Source of the DNA: Streptomyces sp. NRRL F-6131
GTDB taxonomy: Bacteria; Actinomycetota; Actinomycetes; Streptomycetales; Streptomycetaceae
DNA length: 64,000 nucleotides
Reading direction: 5' to 3'
NCBI GenBank assembly: GCA_000719695.1
Contig: JOHN01000015.1
Coordinates: forward strand, 1 to 64,000
Shown: positions 1 through 8,423 of the stretch, in pieces
Layout: the number at the start of each line of letters is the position of its first letter
How positions within the stretch are numbered: position 1 is the first letter of the stretch
Program-made: the position numbers and the translations under genes
Notes under the pieces: model-generated
What the model saw: the letters and a program-made list of their open reading frames with translations, nothing else
What the model was told of the DNA's origin: nothing
Database searches by the model: none

Positions 1-50
1 TCGGACTCACCCACAACGGCACCACCTGGCAGATCCGGGCTGCCGCCTGA
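1..50 (+). CDS. C-terminal end of an unidentified protein (partial)
   Basis: An open frame enters from the left edge and stops at a TGA (48-50). The visible residues are GLTHNGTTWQIRAAA. The stop codon sits in the loop of a strong hairpin, as expected of the end of a real gene, but 15 residues do not identify a family. Confidence 0.35.
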   Translation, partial: GLTHNGTTWQIRAAA

Positions 51-66
51 AGGCGGCAGCCCGGAT
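33..66 (+). terminator. Perfect 15-bp stem terminator
   Basis: Arms at 33-47 and 52-66 are perfectly complementary and enclose a TGAA tetraloop that contains the stop codon of the preceding partial frame. No U-tract follows, which is common for actinobacterial terminators. It could also stop transcription arriving on the minus strand. Confidence 0.7.
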
Positions 67-90
67 CACACCAAGATCTTCATCAGTCTT

Positions 91-205
91 CTAGGGCCTG
101 TCTTCAAACCCCCGTCGTCCGCCCGGAGGGCGGGCGGGGCGGCGTTGGGGTGCGTGCATCGCAAGGCGGAGGAGGGAGCCACTGCGGAGCATTGGCGACC
201 GACGA
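91..205. mobile_element. Probable relic of an insertion-sequence end
   Basis: The sequence CTAGGGCCTGTCTTCAAAC at 91-109, and the following non-UbiD stretch to about 205, look like the terminal region of IS5-type elements common in Streptomyces. Read on the minus strand it forms the ending GFEDRP-stop, which I recall as a typical read-through into such IS ends. No transposase remains between it and the ubiD body, so the element was cut away or deleted. This call rests on memory of IS ends; a search against ISfinder would decide. Confidence 0.4.
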
Positions 206-1629
206 CAACGGGCGCGGCGGAAGCGGTGCCGCTGCGCGTACGGCACGGTGCAGTCGAACACCGCCTTGGCGGTGCGCCCGTCCGCCGACAGCGCGGGCGA
301 GTAGGCGACCGACTGCGACGGGTCGAGCGGGAAGCCCTCCCGGTCCGGCAGGACGAGCAGGTCCCGGTCGGCCTGCCACCGGGTGACCATCGCCCACCAC
401 AGGTCCTGGTCCGACTCCAGGTCCACGTCCTCGTCCACCGACACCACCAGCTTGGCCATCCGGAACTCCTCCAGGACGGCCTGCGAGGCCTCCCGCACCC
501 GCGCGTCGTCCGCGGCGGTGCGCTTGGCGGCCCACTGCAGGACGACCATCAGCTGTCCCCCTCCGGCGGTGTGGCAGTGCACCGCCCGGACCGGGGTGCC
601 GCGGCGGCGCAGCGCGGCCAGCACGGCGGCCTCCATCCCGAAGCCGAGCAGCACCGACTGTTCGTGCCCGGGGCCGGAGACCGCCTGGAGGATCGGGCCC
701 GGCCGGGCGGTGATCCCGGTGATCCGGACGGTCGGCAGGGCCGGGTGCGCGGTGCCCTGGTAGCCGAGGAACTCCGGGGTGGCGGCGGTGCCCCTGGGGT
801 TCTCCGGCATGGTGTCCGGCAGCAGTTCGCCCTCCAGCACGTACTCGGCGTGGGCGATGCACTCGGCGTCCACCGTGCGGCAGGGCAGCAGTTCCACCGG
901 CGCGCCGCCGAGCGCCCCGGCCACCGCCAGTTCGTCCGTCCCGGTCGGGACGAGCGAGGTGGGGCAGCAGGAGGCGAGCAGGACGGCGGGGCCGAGACCG
1001 AGGTGGATCGCCACCGGCAGCGGCCGCCCGGCGGCCAGCGCGGAGCGGTGCGCCAGTTCGAGGTCCCGGCCCGGCACCATCCAGATGGTGAGCAGGTCGG
1101 GGCCCTGGACGCACATCCGGTGGATCGACAGGTTGCGGACCCCGGTGGCCGGGTCGGTGGCCAGGACGGCGCCCAGGGTCAGGTACGGGCCGGCGTCCTC
1201 CTCGGTGAGGACCGGGACGGGCAGCGCGGTGAGGTCCGGCTTCCGGTCGCTGCGGACCCACCGGCCGGGGTCGGCGGCGGGCACCGGGGGGAGCGGCGCG
1301 GCCACCGCGTCCAGCAGCCGGTGGGCCAGCTCGGCGGGGGTGGCGCCGAGCAGCGCGGCCGCCCGGCGCCTGGTCCCGTACAGGCCCATCAGCACCGCGC
1401 CGGCCTCCTGCGCGTCCCCGGCCGCCCCGCCCGGGGGCGTGACCCGCTCGAACAGGACGGCGGGGCCGGGGCCGGTGGGCGGCGCCGCCGGGGCGCCGGC
1501 CCACCGGGCGTAGTGGGAGGAGACCCCGAACCGGGCCGGGACCTCCTCCCGGACCCGGACCAGTTCGCCCGGCATCAGGTCCAGTGCGGCGAGCGCGGCC
1601 CGCAGGTCGGCCGGGTGCCGACGGCTCAT
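91..1629 (-). CDS. UbiD-family decarboxylase with replaced C-terminus
   Basis: The protein belongs to the UbiD/4-hydroxy-3-polyprenylbenzoate decarboxylase family, which needs prenylated FMN to (de)carboxylate unsaturated or aromatic acids. Typical segments are present: LTEEDAGPYLTLGAVLATDP, RNLSIHRMCV, the Glu-rich EDVDLES block and KAVFDCTVPYAQRHRFRRA. After about residue 470 the sequence becomes basic and unlike the family and ends in GFEDRP, which coincides with the putative IS relic. The last stretch is therefore probably not native, although the catalytic core looks intact. The ATG overlaps the stop of the upstream chorismate-mutase-like gene (ATGA), so the two are translationally coupled. 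No UbiX-type prenyltransferase is in the window. Substrate is unknown; a chorismate-derived acid is suggested by context. Confidence 0.85.
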   Translation of the reverse strand: MSRRHPADLRAALAALDLMPGELVRVREEVPARFGVSSHYARWAGAPAAPPTGPGPAVLFERVTPPGGAAGDAQEAGAVLMGLYGTRRRAAALLGATPAELAHRLLDAVAAPLPPVPAADPGRWVRSDRKPDLTALPVPVLTEEDAGPYLTLGAVLATDPATGVRNLSIHRMCVQGPDLLTIWMVPGRDLELAHRSALAAGRPLPVAIHLGLGPAVLLASCCPTSLVPTGTDELAVAGALGGAPVELLPCRTVDAECIAHAEYVLEGELLPDTMPENPRGTAATPEFLGYQGTAHPALPTVRITGITARPGPILQAVSGPGHEQSVLLGFGMEAAVLAALRRRGTPVRAVHCHTAGGGQLMVVLQWAAKRTAADDARVREASQAVLEEFRMAKLVVSVDEDVDLESDQDLWWAMVTRWQADRDLLVLPDREGFPLDPSQSVAYSPALSADGRTAKAVFDCTVPYAQRHRFRRARCRRSPMLRSGSLLRLAMHAPQRRPARPPGGRRGFEDRP

Positions 1630-2021
1630 GGCCCTTCCCCGGCCGCTCCGCCGCCGGACGCGCCGCCGGACCCGGGGCCGGCGGCGGCGGTCGCGGCGGC
1701 CGCCCGGCGCTCGGCCAGGAGGTCCATCTGCATCCCGGTCAGCTCGGTGATCAGCGTGCGGTAGGTGGCCTCGGCGATCCCGGGCGGCATGCCGTGGTCG
1801 GCCGCCAGGCCCCGGACCTTGGCCACCACCTGCTCGACCCGGCCCGGGGAGCGGACCGTCTCCTCGTCGCGCTTGAACACGGTCAGTTCGCGCACCACCG
1901 CGGTGCGCTCCGCCAGCAGGGCGATGATCTGCCGGTCCAGGGCGTCGACGGCCAGCCGGAGTTCGCCGATCCGGGGATCGACCTCGGGCAGCGGTTCGGT
2001 GCTCATGCGGTCGGTGCTCAT
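1626..2021 (-). CDS. Chorismate-mutase-like protein (AroQ/PchB/PapB fold)
   Basis: A small all-helical chorismate mutase-type protein of 131 residues. Helix 1 carries the conserved Arg (IGELRLAVDALDRQIIALL), followed by AER and VFK, matching the active-site Arg and Lys of E. coli AroQ, and a PGRVEQVVAKV helix. The pattern SPGRV...AEATYRTLI is closer to isochorismate-pyruvate lyase (PchB) or aminodeoxychorismate mutase (PapB) types than to the housekeeping enzyme, so the substrate may be chorismate, isochorismate or 4-amino-4-deoxychorismate. The chosen ATG at 2021 overlaps the cupin stop (ATGA); a second in-frame ATG lies at 2006 after a duplicated TCGGTGCTCATGCGG. The C-terminus is a Gly/Ala-rich tail. 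Confidence 0.8.
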   Translation of the reverse strand: MSTDRMSTEPLPEVDPRIGELRLAVDALDRQIIALLAERTAVVRELTVFKRDEETVRSPGRVEQVVAKVRGLAADHGMPPGIAEATYRTLITELTGMQMDLLAERRAAAATAAAGPGSGGASGGGAAGEGP

Positions 2022-2395
2022 GCGGTCGGCACCACCTTGTCGACGACGTAGACGACGGTCGGCTCGCCCGGCGCGCCCTGCGAGCGGTGCTTCTCGCCGT
2101 CCGGGATCACGAAGCCCATGCCGGGGCGGCACGGCACCGAACGGTCCTCGAAGTGGATGGTGAACTCGCCCTGCAGCACGTAGCCCTGGTGGCCGCGCAG
2201 GCACCACTCGTGCTCGTCGAAGCCGGCGGGCAGCTCCATCAGCCGGACCCGCAGGCCCTGGGTGTAGGCGAGCTTCACCCGGCCCTCGGCGCCCGGCTTC
2301 TGCCACTTCTCCCAGGGGATCCGGTCGAAGTCGACGCCGACCAGAACGGCGTTCTCGGTCCCGCTCCCGGTCCCGGTCTCGGTCTCGGTGGTCAT
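2018..2395 (-). CDS. Small cupin-domain protein
   Basis: A single-domain cupin of 125 residues with the usual beta-barrel motifs: GFDEHEWCLRGHQGYVLQGE (motif 1 region) and PGMGFVIPDGEKHRS (motif 2, with the metal-binding His). Cupins of this size serve as isomerases, tautomerases or dioxygenases. In the bacilysin pathway a cupin isomerase (BacB) acts on a prephenate-derived intermediate, which makes a similar role possible here, but this is inference. The start is the ATG at 2395 because a GAGGAG lies five bases upstream; a GTG at 2401 would overlap that site. The gene overlaps the chorismate-mutase-like gene by four bases. Confidence 0.75.
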   Translation of the reverse strand: MTTETETGTGSGTENAVLVGVDFDRIPWEKWQKPGAEGRVKLAYTQGLRVRLMELPAGFDEHEWCLRGHQGYVLQGEFTIHFEDRSVPCRPGMGFVIPDGEKHRSQGAPGEPTVVYVVDKVVPTA

Positions 2396-2463
2396 GGGCA
2401 CTCCTCAGCACATCGGAATCAGCAGGTGGGAAACAACGGGAAGGGATCGCCGGCCCGGACGGC

Positions 2464-3165
2464 TCAGCTGGCCTGCTTCTCCGAGGAGATCCGCTGCCCC
2501 GGCAGGACGACCCGCGGCGCGCGGGCGATCCGCTCGTTGCGGTCGTCGACCGGCAGCACGGGCTGGCCGTGGACCGCCTGGTGGCGGCGGAGCAGCAGCG
2601 TCATGTCGAGCATCCGGTGGAGCATCCGCTCCAGCGCCTCCAGGCCCTCGGTGTCCTGGAGCTGCGGCTGCGGCGAGGTGTTGCGCAGGAGCGCGGGGAA
2701 GCCGCTGCCGACCAGGATCATGCGGTTGAGCAGCAGGTTGTCGACCAGTTGGCTGTGCACGGCGGCGTCGCTGTAGCGGCGCGAGGTGATGATGATGCCG
2801 CCCACCTTGTTGGCCAGCGGGCGGTCGAAGCGCAGGAAGCCGACGCCCGCCCGTTCGATGAAGATCTGCATCAGGTGAGCGGGGCCGAAGCCGTGCACCG
2901 GGGTCGCGTAGACGATCGCGTCCGCCTGCTTCATCTGTTCGACGATCGCCGGCATGTCGTCGCGGAGCTCGCAGGGCGTGCTCCGCTGGTTGCAGTCGCC
3001 GCACGGGCTGCACGGCGAGATCCGGTGGTCGCGCAGGTGGACGGTGCGGAACTCGGCGCCCCGTTCCCGCACCAGGCGGCCGGTGTACTCCAGCGCGAGG
3101 TCGGTGTTGCCGCCCGGCCGCTCGGAACCGCAGATCCCGAGCACGATCGGATGTGGTCCTTGCAC
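2464..3165 (-). CDS. Iron-sulfur flavoprotein / NAD(P)H-dependent FMN reductase family
   Basis: A flavodoxin-fold protein of 233 residues. The N-terminal GICGSERPGGNTDLAL loop binds the FMN phosphate. The compact cysteine motif CSPCGDCNQRSTPC (C-x2-C-x2-C-x6-C) is that of iron-sulfur flavoproteins (Isf), which carry a [4Fe-4S] cluster next to FMN. YATPVHGFGPAHLMQIFIER matches the next conserved block. The expected role is low-potential electron transfer or reduction of a pathway intermediate. The GTG start at 3165 has a GAGGGGG ribosome-binding site seven bases upstream. It lies between trpB-like and cupin genes in one transcription unit. Confidence 0.8.
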   Translation of the reverse strand: MQGPHPIVLGICGSERPGGNTDLALEYTGRLVRERGAEFRTVHLRDHRISPCSPCGDCNQRSTPCELRDDMPAIVEQMKQADAIVYATPVHGFGPAHLMQIFIERAGVGFLRFDRPLANKVGGIIITSRRYSDAAVHSQLVDNLLLNRMILVGSGFPALLRNTSPQPQLQDTEGLEALERMLHRMLDMTLLLRRHQAVHGQPVLPVDDRNERIARAPRVVLPGQRISSEKQAS

Positions 3166-3253
3166 GTGGTTCCCCCCTCGTGGTGTGCCCCTGCGGGGCG
3201 GGCGGCCGGACGGGCCCTGCGGGGAGGGCCCGTCCGGCGCTGCTCGATCGTGG

Positions 3254-4555
3254 TCAGTCCTTGAGCTTTCCGGCGAAGTAGTCGATGTACGCCTGCATGT
3301 CGAAGTGGCCGTGGCCGGACAGGGTGAACAGGATGCTGCGGGCCTCGCCGCTCTCCTTGCAGGCCAGCGCCTCGTCGATGGCCACCCGCACCGCGTGGGT
3401 GGACTCCGGCGCCGGCACGATGCCCTCGTTGCGGGCGAACAGGGTGCCGGCCTCGAAGCAGGCGGTCTGCGCGACGGCCCGGGCCCGGAGCAGGTCGAGG
3501 TCCTTCAGCGCGCTGATGATCGGCGCCATGCCGTGGTAGCGCAGCCCGCCCGCGTGGATGCTCGGCGGCACGAAGTCGTGGCCGAGGGTGTGCATCATGG
3601 TGAGCGGGGTCAGACCCGCGGTGTCGCCGAAGTCGTACTCGTAACGGCCCTGGGTGAGCGTCGGGCAGGAGGCCGGCTCGACGGCGATCGCCTGCACGCT
3701 GCGGCCCCCGGCCAGTTGCTCGCGCAGGAACGGCAGGACGAGGCCGCCGAAGTTGGAGCCGCCGCCCGCCGCCCCGATCACCACGTCCGGGTAGTCCTCG
3801 GCCAGCTCCATCTGCAGCAGCGCCTCCTGGCCGATCACCGTCTGGTGCATCAGCACGTGGTTGAGCACCGAGCCGAGCGCGTACTTGGCCCGGCCGCCGC
3901 TCTTGACCGCGGCCTCCACCGCCTCGGAGATGGCCAGGCCCAGGCTGCCGGTGGCGTCGGGGTCGGCGGCGAGCGCGGCGCGGCCGGAGTCGGTGAGCTC
4001 GCTGGGGCTGGCGTGCACCGTCGCCCCGAAGGTCTCCATCAGGCCGCGGCGGTACGGCTTCTGCTGGTAGCTCACCTTGACCATGAAGACCTCGCACTCG
4101 AGGCCGAAGTAGGAACAGGCCAGGGCGAGCGAGCTCCCCCACTGGCCGGCGCCGGTCTCGGTGGTGAGCTTCCGCACACCGGCCTGCTTGTTGTAGTACG
4201 CCTGCGGCACGGCCGTGTTGGGCTTGTGGCTGCCGGCCGGGCTGACGCCCTCGTACTTGAAGTAGATCCGCGCCGGGGTGTCGAGGGCGCGCTCCAGGCG
4301 GCGGGCCCGGACCAGCGGACTGGGCCGCCACTGGCGGTAGACGTCGATCACCGCGCCGGGGATGTCGACCTCGGCCTCGGTGCTGAACTCCTGGGCGATC
4401 AGCGACTCCGGGAACAGCGGTGCCAGGTCGGCCGGGGTCAGCGGCTCCCGGGTGCCGGGGTGCAGCATCGGCGGCACCGGCTTCGGCAGGTCCGCCAGCA
4501 CGTTGTACCAGGTGGTGGGGATGCGGTCCTCGGGCAACAGGAACTTGGTGATCAT
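3254..4555 (-). CDS. TrpB2-type tryptophan synthase beta-like PLP enzyme
   Basis: A fold-type II PLP enzyme of the TrpB2 class, 433 residues. The PLP lysine is in [17 protein letters not shown], the Glu-loop in [14 protein letters not shown], the phosphate-binding [11 protein letters not shown] and the C-terminal LSGHGHFDM are all present. TrpB2 enzymes join serine or phosphoserine to indole, or perform related beta-substitutions, and act without a tightly bound alpha subunit. No trpA or other trp gene is nearby, and the gene sits inside a biosynthetic cluster, so it more likely builds a non-canonical amino acid than housekeeping tryptophan. The ATG at 4555 is preceded by GGGAGGG; the longer frame to 4585 lacks such a site. 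Confidence 0.85.
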   Translation of the reverse strand: MITKFLLPEDRIPTTWYNVLADLPKPVPPMLHPGTREPLTPADLAPLFPESLIAQEFSTEAEVDIPGAVIDVYRQWRPSPLVRARRLERALDTPARIYFKYEGVSPAGSHKPNTAVPQAYYNKQAGVRKLTTETGAGQWGSSLALACSYFGLECEVFMVKVSYQQKPYRRGLMETFGATVHASPSELTDSGRAALAADPDATGSLGLAISEAVEAAVKSGGRAKYALGSVLNHVLMHQTVIGQEALLQMELAEDYPDVVIGAAGGGSNFGGLVLPFLREQLAGGRSVQAIAVEPASCPTLTQGRYEYDFGDTAGLTPLTMMHTLGHDFVPPSIHAGGLRYHGMAPIISALKDLDLLRARAVAQTACFEAGTLFARNEGIVPAPESTHAVRVAIDEALACKESGEARSILFTLSGHGHFDMQAYIDYFAGKLKD

Positions 4556-4590
4556 CGGTCCCTCCCAGAATCTAGCCGGAATCAAGGGGT

Positions 4591-4667
4591 ACGTCGGACG
4601 GTCGGACAGTCGCTCTCACAAGCGGTCGGACGGGCGGTCGGACGGACGGGGCGGGCGGTCGGACGGG
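4591..4667. repeat. Imperfect CGGTCGGAC repeats
   Basis: The 121-bp gap between the MFS and TrpB-like genes is filled with copies of GCGGTCGGACGG (exact at 4622-4633, 4634-4645 and 4654-4665) plus variants near 4591-4610. The function is unknown; it may be simple slippage or protein-binding half-sites. Confidence 0.6.
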
Positions 4668-4676
4668 GCGGGTCCG

Positions 4677-5957
4677 TCAGGCGCCCGTGGGGACGGCGTC
4701 GGCCGGCCCGGGCTCGGCGGGGGCGACGGAGGCCGGTGCGCCCTTGGCGGCGGACCGGATGCGCAGCACCGCGAACACCGCGATGCCGAGCAGCGGGGTG
4801 ACCAGCATGGTGTGCAGCACCGGGCGCGCGCCCTGGTGCTGCCAGATCAGACCGAGGCCGAACGGCACCACCAGCCGGGCCAGACCCAGCACGAAGCCGT
4901 TGAGCGCCATGAAGCGGCCGACCCGGTGCTCGTCGACGTGGTCGGCGATGTAGGTGGGCACCACCACGGAGGCGATGATCTCGCCGAGCGTCCACACCAC
5001 CGTGGAGGCCAGCACCGCGGCGAGCGAGAAGCCGAAGTCGAGCACGGCGAGCCCCAGCACCCACAGCGCGCCGGCCACCAGCAGCAGCGAACGGGTGCGG
5101 TAGCGCGCGATCCGCTTCTCCAGCTGGAGCCCGAGGCCCACCACGACCACGCTGTTCACCGTGTAGACCACGCCGACCAGTCCGGCCGAGGCGTTCAGCT
5201 CGGTGGTGACGGCCAGCGGCAGCGCGTACTCGAGGCCGATCAGCGGGGCCACGTAGAAGAAGGAGGCGAGCACCAGCCACAGCACGTGGCCGTGGACGCC
5301 GCCGAGCCGTACGGGGCCGCCGGCCGCCTTCGGCGCGACGGTGCCCGTCCGGGCGTCCCGGGGGACCCAGATCCGGATCACGGCCGCGCACAGCAGTCCG
5401 ACGGCGATGTTGCCCGCGAACATGACGTGGTACGAGTACGCGGCGGCGACCCCGCCCAGCAGCGGGCCGATGCCCATCCCCAGGTTGTTGCCGATGTAGC
5501 TGACCGTGTAGGCGAAGGGCCGCTGCTCGGGGGTGGCGAGGTCGGCGATCAGGGTGTTGGCCGCCGGGCCGAACATGCCCATCCCCACCAGGGCGACGAA
5601 GAGCAGCAGCGCGTACGTCCACGGAGGTCCGTCCAGGGTGCCGAGCCCGAGGTAGCCGAGCGCGTTGAGCACCAGGGCGGCGACCAGGGCGGGGCGCCGA
5701 CCGCGCAGGTCGCACACCGGCCCGCTGAGCAGCGAGCCGACCAGCAGGCCGGTCGAGCCGACCGAGATCAGCAGACCGGCCTCGGCGGTGCCGAGGTGCT
5801 TGCTGCGCACCAGGTAGACGGCGAGCAGCGGGAAGACGAACATGCCCGCGCGGTTGACGAAGGACGTCACGAACAGCACCCGCAGCGGGAGCGGGAGTTC
5901 CTTGAACCTGGCCGTCCAGCTCGGCGCGACGGCGCCCTCTCCAGTGCCCGTGGCCAT
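4677..5957 (-). CDS. MFS transporter, probable product exporter
   Basis: A major facilitator superfamily protein of 426 residues with about twelve hydrophobic segments and the loop 2-3 signature (GPVCDLRGRRPALV). It begins five bases after the ATP-grasp stop codon and is surely co-transcribed. Such 12-TM transporters beside an ATP-grasp ligase usually export the finished small molecule and give self-resistance (compare BacE of bacilysin), which is the inferred role. The ATG at 5957 has only a weak ribosome-binding site, consistent with coupling to the upstream gene. Confidence 0.85.
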   Translation of the reverse strand: MATGTGEGAVAPSWTARFKELPLPLRVLFVTSFVNRAGMFVFPLLAVYLVRSKHLGTAEAGLLISVGSTGLLVGSLLSGPVCDLRGRRPALVAALVLNALGYLGLGTLDGPPWTYALLLFVALVGMGMFGPAANTLIADLATPEQRPFAYTVSYIGNNLGMGIGPLLGGVAAAYSYHVMFAGNIAVGLLCAAVIRIWVPRDARTGTVAPKAAGGPVRLGGVHGHVLWLVLASFFYVAPLIGLEYALPLAVTTELNASAGLVGVVYTVNSVVVVGLGLQLEKRIARYRTRSLLLVAGALWVLGLAVLDFGFSLAAVLASTVVWTLGEIIASVVVPTYIADHVDEHRVGRFMALNGFVLGLARLVVPFGLGLIWQHQGARPVLHTMLVTPLLGIAVFAVLRIRSAAKGAPASVAPAEPGPADAVPTGA

Positions 5958-5962
5958 CCCGG

Positions 5963-7183
5963 TCAGACCGCCGACTCGGTCTCGACCCGGAAGGCGCCGC
6001 GGACGGCCTTGAAGCGCGTCAGCACGTCGTCGTAGTCGCGGCCCTCGCAGACGTACCAGCCGAGCACGTCGTTGGAGGCGACCGGCGGGGCCAGCACGTC
6101 GCCGACGCTCTTCCAGACGTCCGCGTCCAGCACGCCGTCGAGCGCGTTGAGCTCCCCGGGGGTGCTGATGCCGGTGATCCGGCCGTACTTGTCCGAGGAC
6201 AGGTACTCGGTGCCGATCTCCGGGCCGAGGCGGGCCTCGGTGCGGTGCTCGGGGTCGAGTTCGAGCCGGGCCCACTCGCCGGCCAGGTTGATGCCGCGCC
6301 CGGCCTGGACCGCGGGGACGATCGAGCCGCCGCCCGCCCGGGCGCCGGCCTCGCCGAAGACCACCTCGCCGTCGTCGAGCAGGAAGAACTCCACGTGGGC
6401 GACGCCGGTGCGCATCCCGAAGCCCCGCAGCACCGTGGCGTTGAGTTCCAGGATCCGCCGCTCGCGCTCGGAGAGGTCGTGCTTGCGGGAGACCGTGCCG
6501 CCCGGCTCGTCCCGGTACTCCAGCACCGAGTAGGTGTAGCGGGACAGTTGCTCGAAGACCACCTCGCCGTCCCGCAGCAGCGAGTCCACGTGGAACTCGG
6601 TGCCGCGGACGAACTCCTCGACCCGGTACTCGTGCCGGTCGTCGCCCATCTCCTGCCACACCTCGGCCAGGCGCTCGGCGCCGTCGACCCGGTAGGTGCT
6701 GCCGCAGGCCCAGCCCGCGTACGGCTTGATCACCAGCGGGTAGCCGACCTGCGCGGCGAACTCCTCGACCGCGCCGAGGGTGTCGGGGCGGCAGGAGCGG
6801 GCGACCCGGACGCCGAGCTCCTCGGCGCGGCGGTGCATCACGTTCTTGTCGCGGAAGTTGAGCGCCTGGTCCGGCGTCAGGCCGGGGATGCCGTGGTCCC
6901 GGCGGGCCCGGGCGGCGGGCAGCACGTCCCCCTCGAAGAGCGGGAAGATCCGGACCGGTCGGTGCTCGGCGGCGATCTCGTCCACGGCGGCCCGGAAGGC
7001 CGCGGTGGAGTCCAGGTCGGCTTCGCGGACCGTCAGTCCCTCGACCTCGGGCGCCCGTTCACCGGTGGGCACCAGGACGACCGGGTGGTGGCCGAGTTCG
7101 GTGGCGGCGGCGACCACACTGCGGAACTGTGCGAGGTAGCGTCCTGCGGCCGGACGGTAGACGATCAGAATCGCGGGGCTCAT
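5963..7183 (-). CDS. ATP-grasp ligase
   Basis: A 406-residue ATP-grasp enzyme. It has the lid and nucleotide-binding blocks (GYPLVIKPYAGWACGSTYRV, EEFVRGTEFHVDSLL) and the metal-binding GEAGARAGGGSIVP near the C-terminal third. Stand-alone enzymes of this type (L-amino acid ligases such as BacD) form amide bonds between amino acids or between a carboxylate and an amine using ATP. Within this cluster it is the best candidate for the final coupling step. The ATG at 7183 follows AGGAGA with five bases of spacing; the frame extends upstream but lacks a signal. The substrates cannot be read from the sequence. Confidence 0.85.
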   Translation of the reverse strand: MSPAILIVYRPAAGRYLAQFRSVVAAATELGHHPVVLVPTGERAPEVEGLTVREADLDSTAAFRAAVDEIAAEHRPVRIFPLFEGDVLPAARARRDHGIPGLTPDQALNFRDKNVMHRRAEELGVRVARSCRPDTLGAVEEFAAQVGYPLVIKPYAGWACGSTYRVDGAERLAEVWQEMGDDRHEYRVEEFVRGTEFHVDSLLRDGEVVFEQLSRYTYSVLEYRDEPGGTVSRKHDLSERERRILELNATVLRGFGMRTGVAHVEFFLLDDGEVVFGEAGARAGGGSIVPAVQAGRGINLAGEWARLELDPEHRTEARLGPEIGTEYLSSDKYGRITGISTPGELNALDGVLDADVWKSVGDVLAPPVASNDVLGWYVCEGRDYDDVLTRFKAVRGAFRVETESAV

Positions 7184-7238
7184 CGGGTTCTCCTGGAGGT
7201 AGCGGTCGGGCCGGCGCTCGGGCCGGCTCCCACGACGG

Positions 7239-8024
7239 TCAACCCGCAACGACGGACGACCCGGCCACGGCCGGCCCCGCCGTCGGCCCGGACGCGAAGA
7301 GCTCGGCCCCGGTGCCGGCGGCGTCGAGCACGACGGGCCGCTCGCGCAGCGCTCCGAGGCCGTCGAGCGCGTCGGCGAGACGGTCGAGCGCGCGCTCCAC
7401 GTCCGCGCGTCCGCCCTCGTGCACCGCCTCGACGGTGAGCAGCAGCCGGCGTCGGCCGACGTCGGTCCTGATCACCTCGCTCTGCCGCCAGTTCCACCGC
7501 CGCGAGTGCGCGCGGCCCTGCGCGTCGGCGTAGACGACCTCACCCGGTTCGGGGTGCTCCGGTGCGTCCGGCGACCCCAGCGGCAGGTAGGTCTCGCCGC
7601 CGTGGGCCAGCCGCACGGCCAGCTCGCCGGTGATGTCACCGACGTCGCAGGAGGCGACCGGCAGCCGGCTGTCGAGCGAGACGCCGTTGCAGAGGTCCAC
7701 CAGGGAGTTGATCCGCGGCAGCCGGTCGCCCTTCGCGACCCGTCGCAGCACCGACTCCGCCGCGCAGGGGAAGCGGTTGGGATTGACGTCGACGCTGCGG
7801 TACGCGTCCCGCCAGGCGGCGATCGGGGGCAGGGCGGAGACCTCGGCCTTCCCCGGGGAGAGCCGGTGGACGGCGTCCTCGGCGGCGGTGAGGAGGGCGT
7901 CGACCTCCGGCGCCGACGCCGCGACGTCGACCGCCGGCACGGCGACGAGTCCGAGGACGTAGCCGGGCACCCGCGCCAGAAGGCTTTCGTCGACGGTGAC
8001 CTTCAGGGCGCTGGTCCGGTCCAT
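7239..8024 (-). CDS. Free-standing B3/B4 (tRNA-editing-like) domain protein
   Basis: A 261-residue protein with a B3/B4 domain, the fold that forms the editing site of the phenylalanyl-tRNA synthetase beta subunit. Recognisable blocks are SVDVNPNRFPCAAESVLRRV, RINSLVDLCNGVSL and the acidic EVVYADAQG region. Free B3/B4 proteins are common and mostly uncharacterised; the domain of PheRS hydrolyses Tyr-tRNA(Phe). As the first gene of a cluster that may make an amino-acid analogue, it could clear mischarged tRNA and protect the producer; this is a hypothesis. The ATG at 8024 has AAGGA eight bases upstream. Confidence 0.75.
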   Translation of the reverse strand: MDRTSALKVTVDESLLARVPGYVLGLVAVPAVDVAASAPEVDALLTAAEDAVHRLSPGKAEVSALPPIAAWRDAYRSVDVNPNRFPCAAESVLRRVAKGDRLPRINSLVDLCNGVSLDSRLPVASCDVGDITGELAVRLAHGGETYLPLGSPDAPEHPEPGEVVYADAQGRAHSRRWNWRQSEVIRTDVGRRRLLLTVEAVHEGGRADVERALDRLADALDGLGALRERPVVLDAAGTGAELFASGPTAGPAVAGSSVVAG

Positions 8025-8423
8025 GGGGTGAGTCCTTCGCGTCCGAGCTGGGTTGATGACGTGACCGACGATAGGGAGCGCGGGGGAGGCCGGCTGCGGC
8101 CAATTCCCCGACATCCGTTGGTGCCACTTGCGGCCGGCCGGCGGTGACTCCGCCGGGTGCGCGTGCCGTCCGCGGGGGTGTGCCCCGGCTCCGCACCGCG
8201 TCCTGGAGCTGCGCCCCGGAACGGCGCCACGAGCACCCCGGGCGTTCTGAACAGGCGCCCCGAACAGGCTCCCTGACTTCGCATCCGCCGACGTCCGGCC
8301 GCCCCCGCGGCCCGCCCCCGACCCCCTCGCGTGACCCCACGCGGCGGATGTCCGTGCGAGACGAGTCCACCAAATGTGACAATGCTCGGTCCATACCACT
8401 TCACCCTCTGCACAGGAGGCCAC
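8025..8423. promoter_or_regulatory. Divergent control region of the left cluster
   Basis: This 399-bp gap separates the minus-strand biosynthetic genes from the plus-strand MocR regulator and must hold both promoters. No gene is convincing in it. The segment TGACAATGCTCGGTCCATAC near 8377-8396, just upstream of the regulator, is less GC-rich than its surroundings and is the best candidate for a promoter or a MocR operator, since MocR proteins normally bind next to their own gene. Confidence 0.45.
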
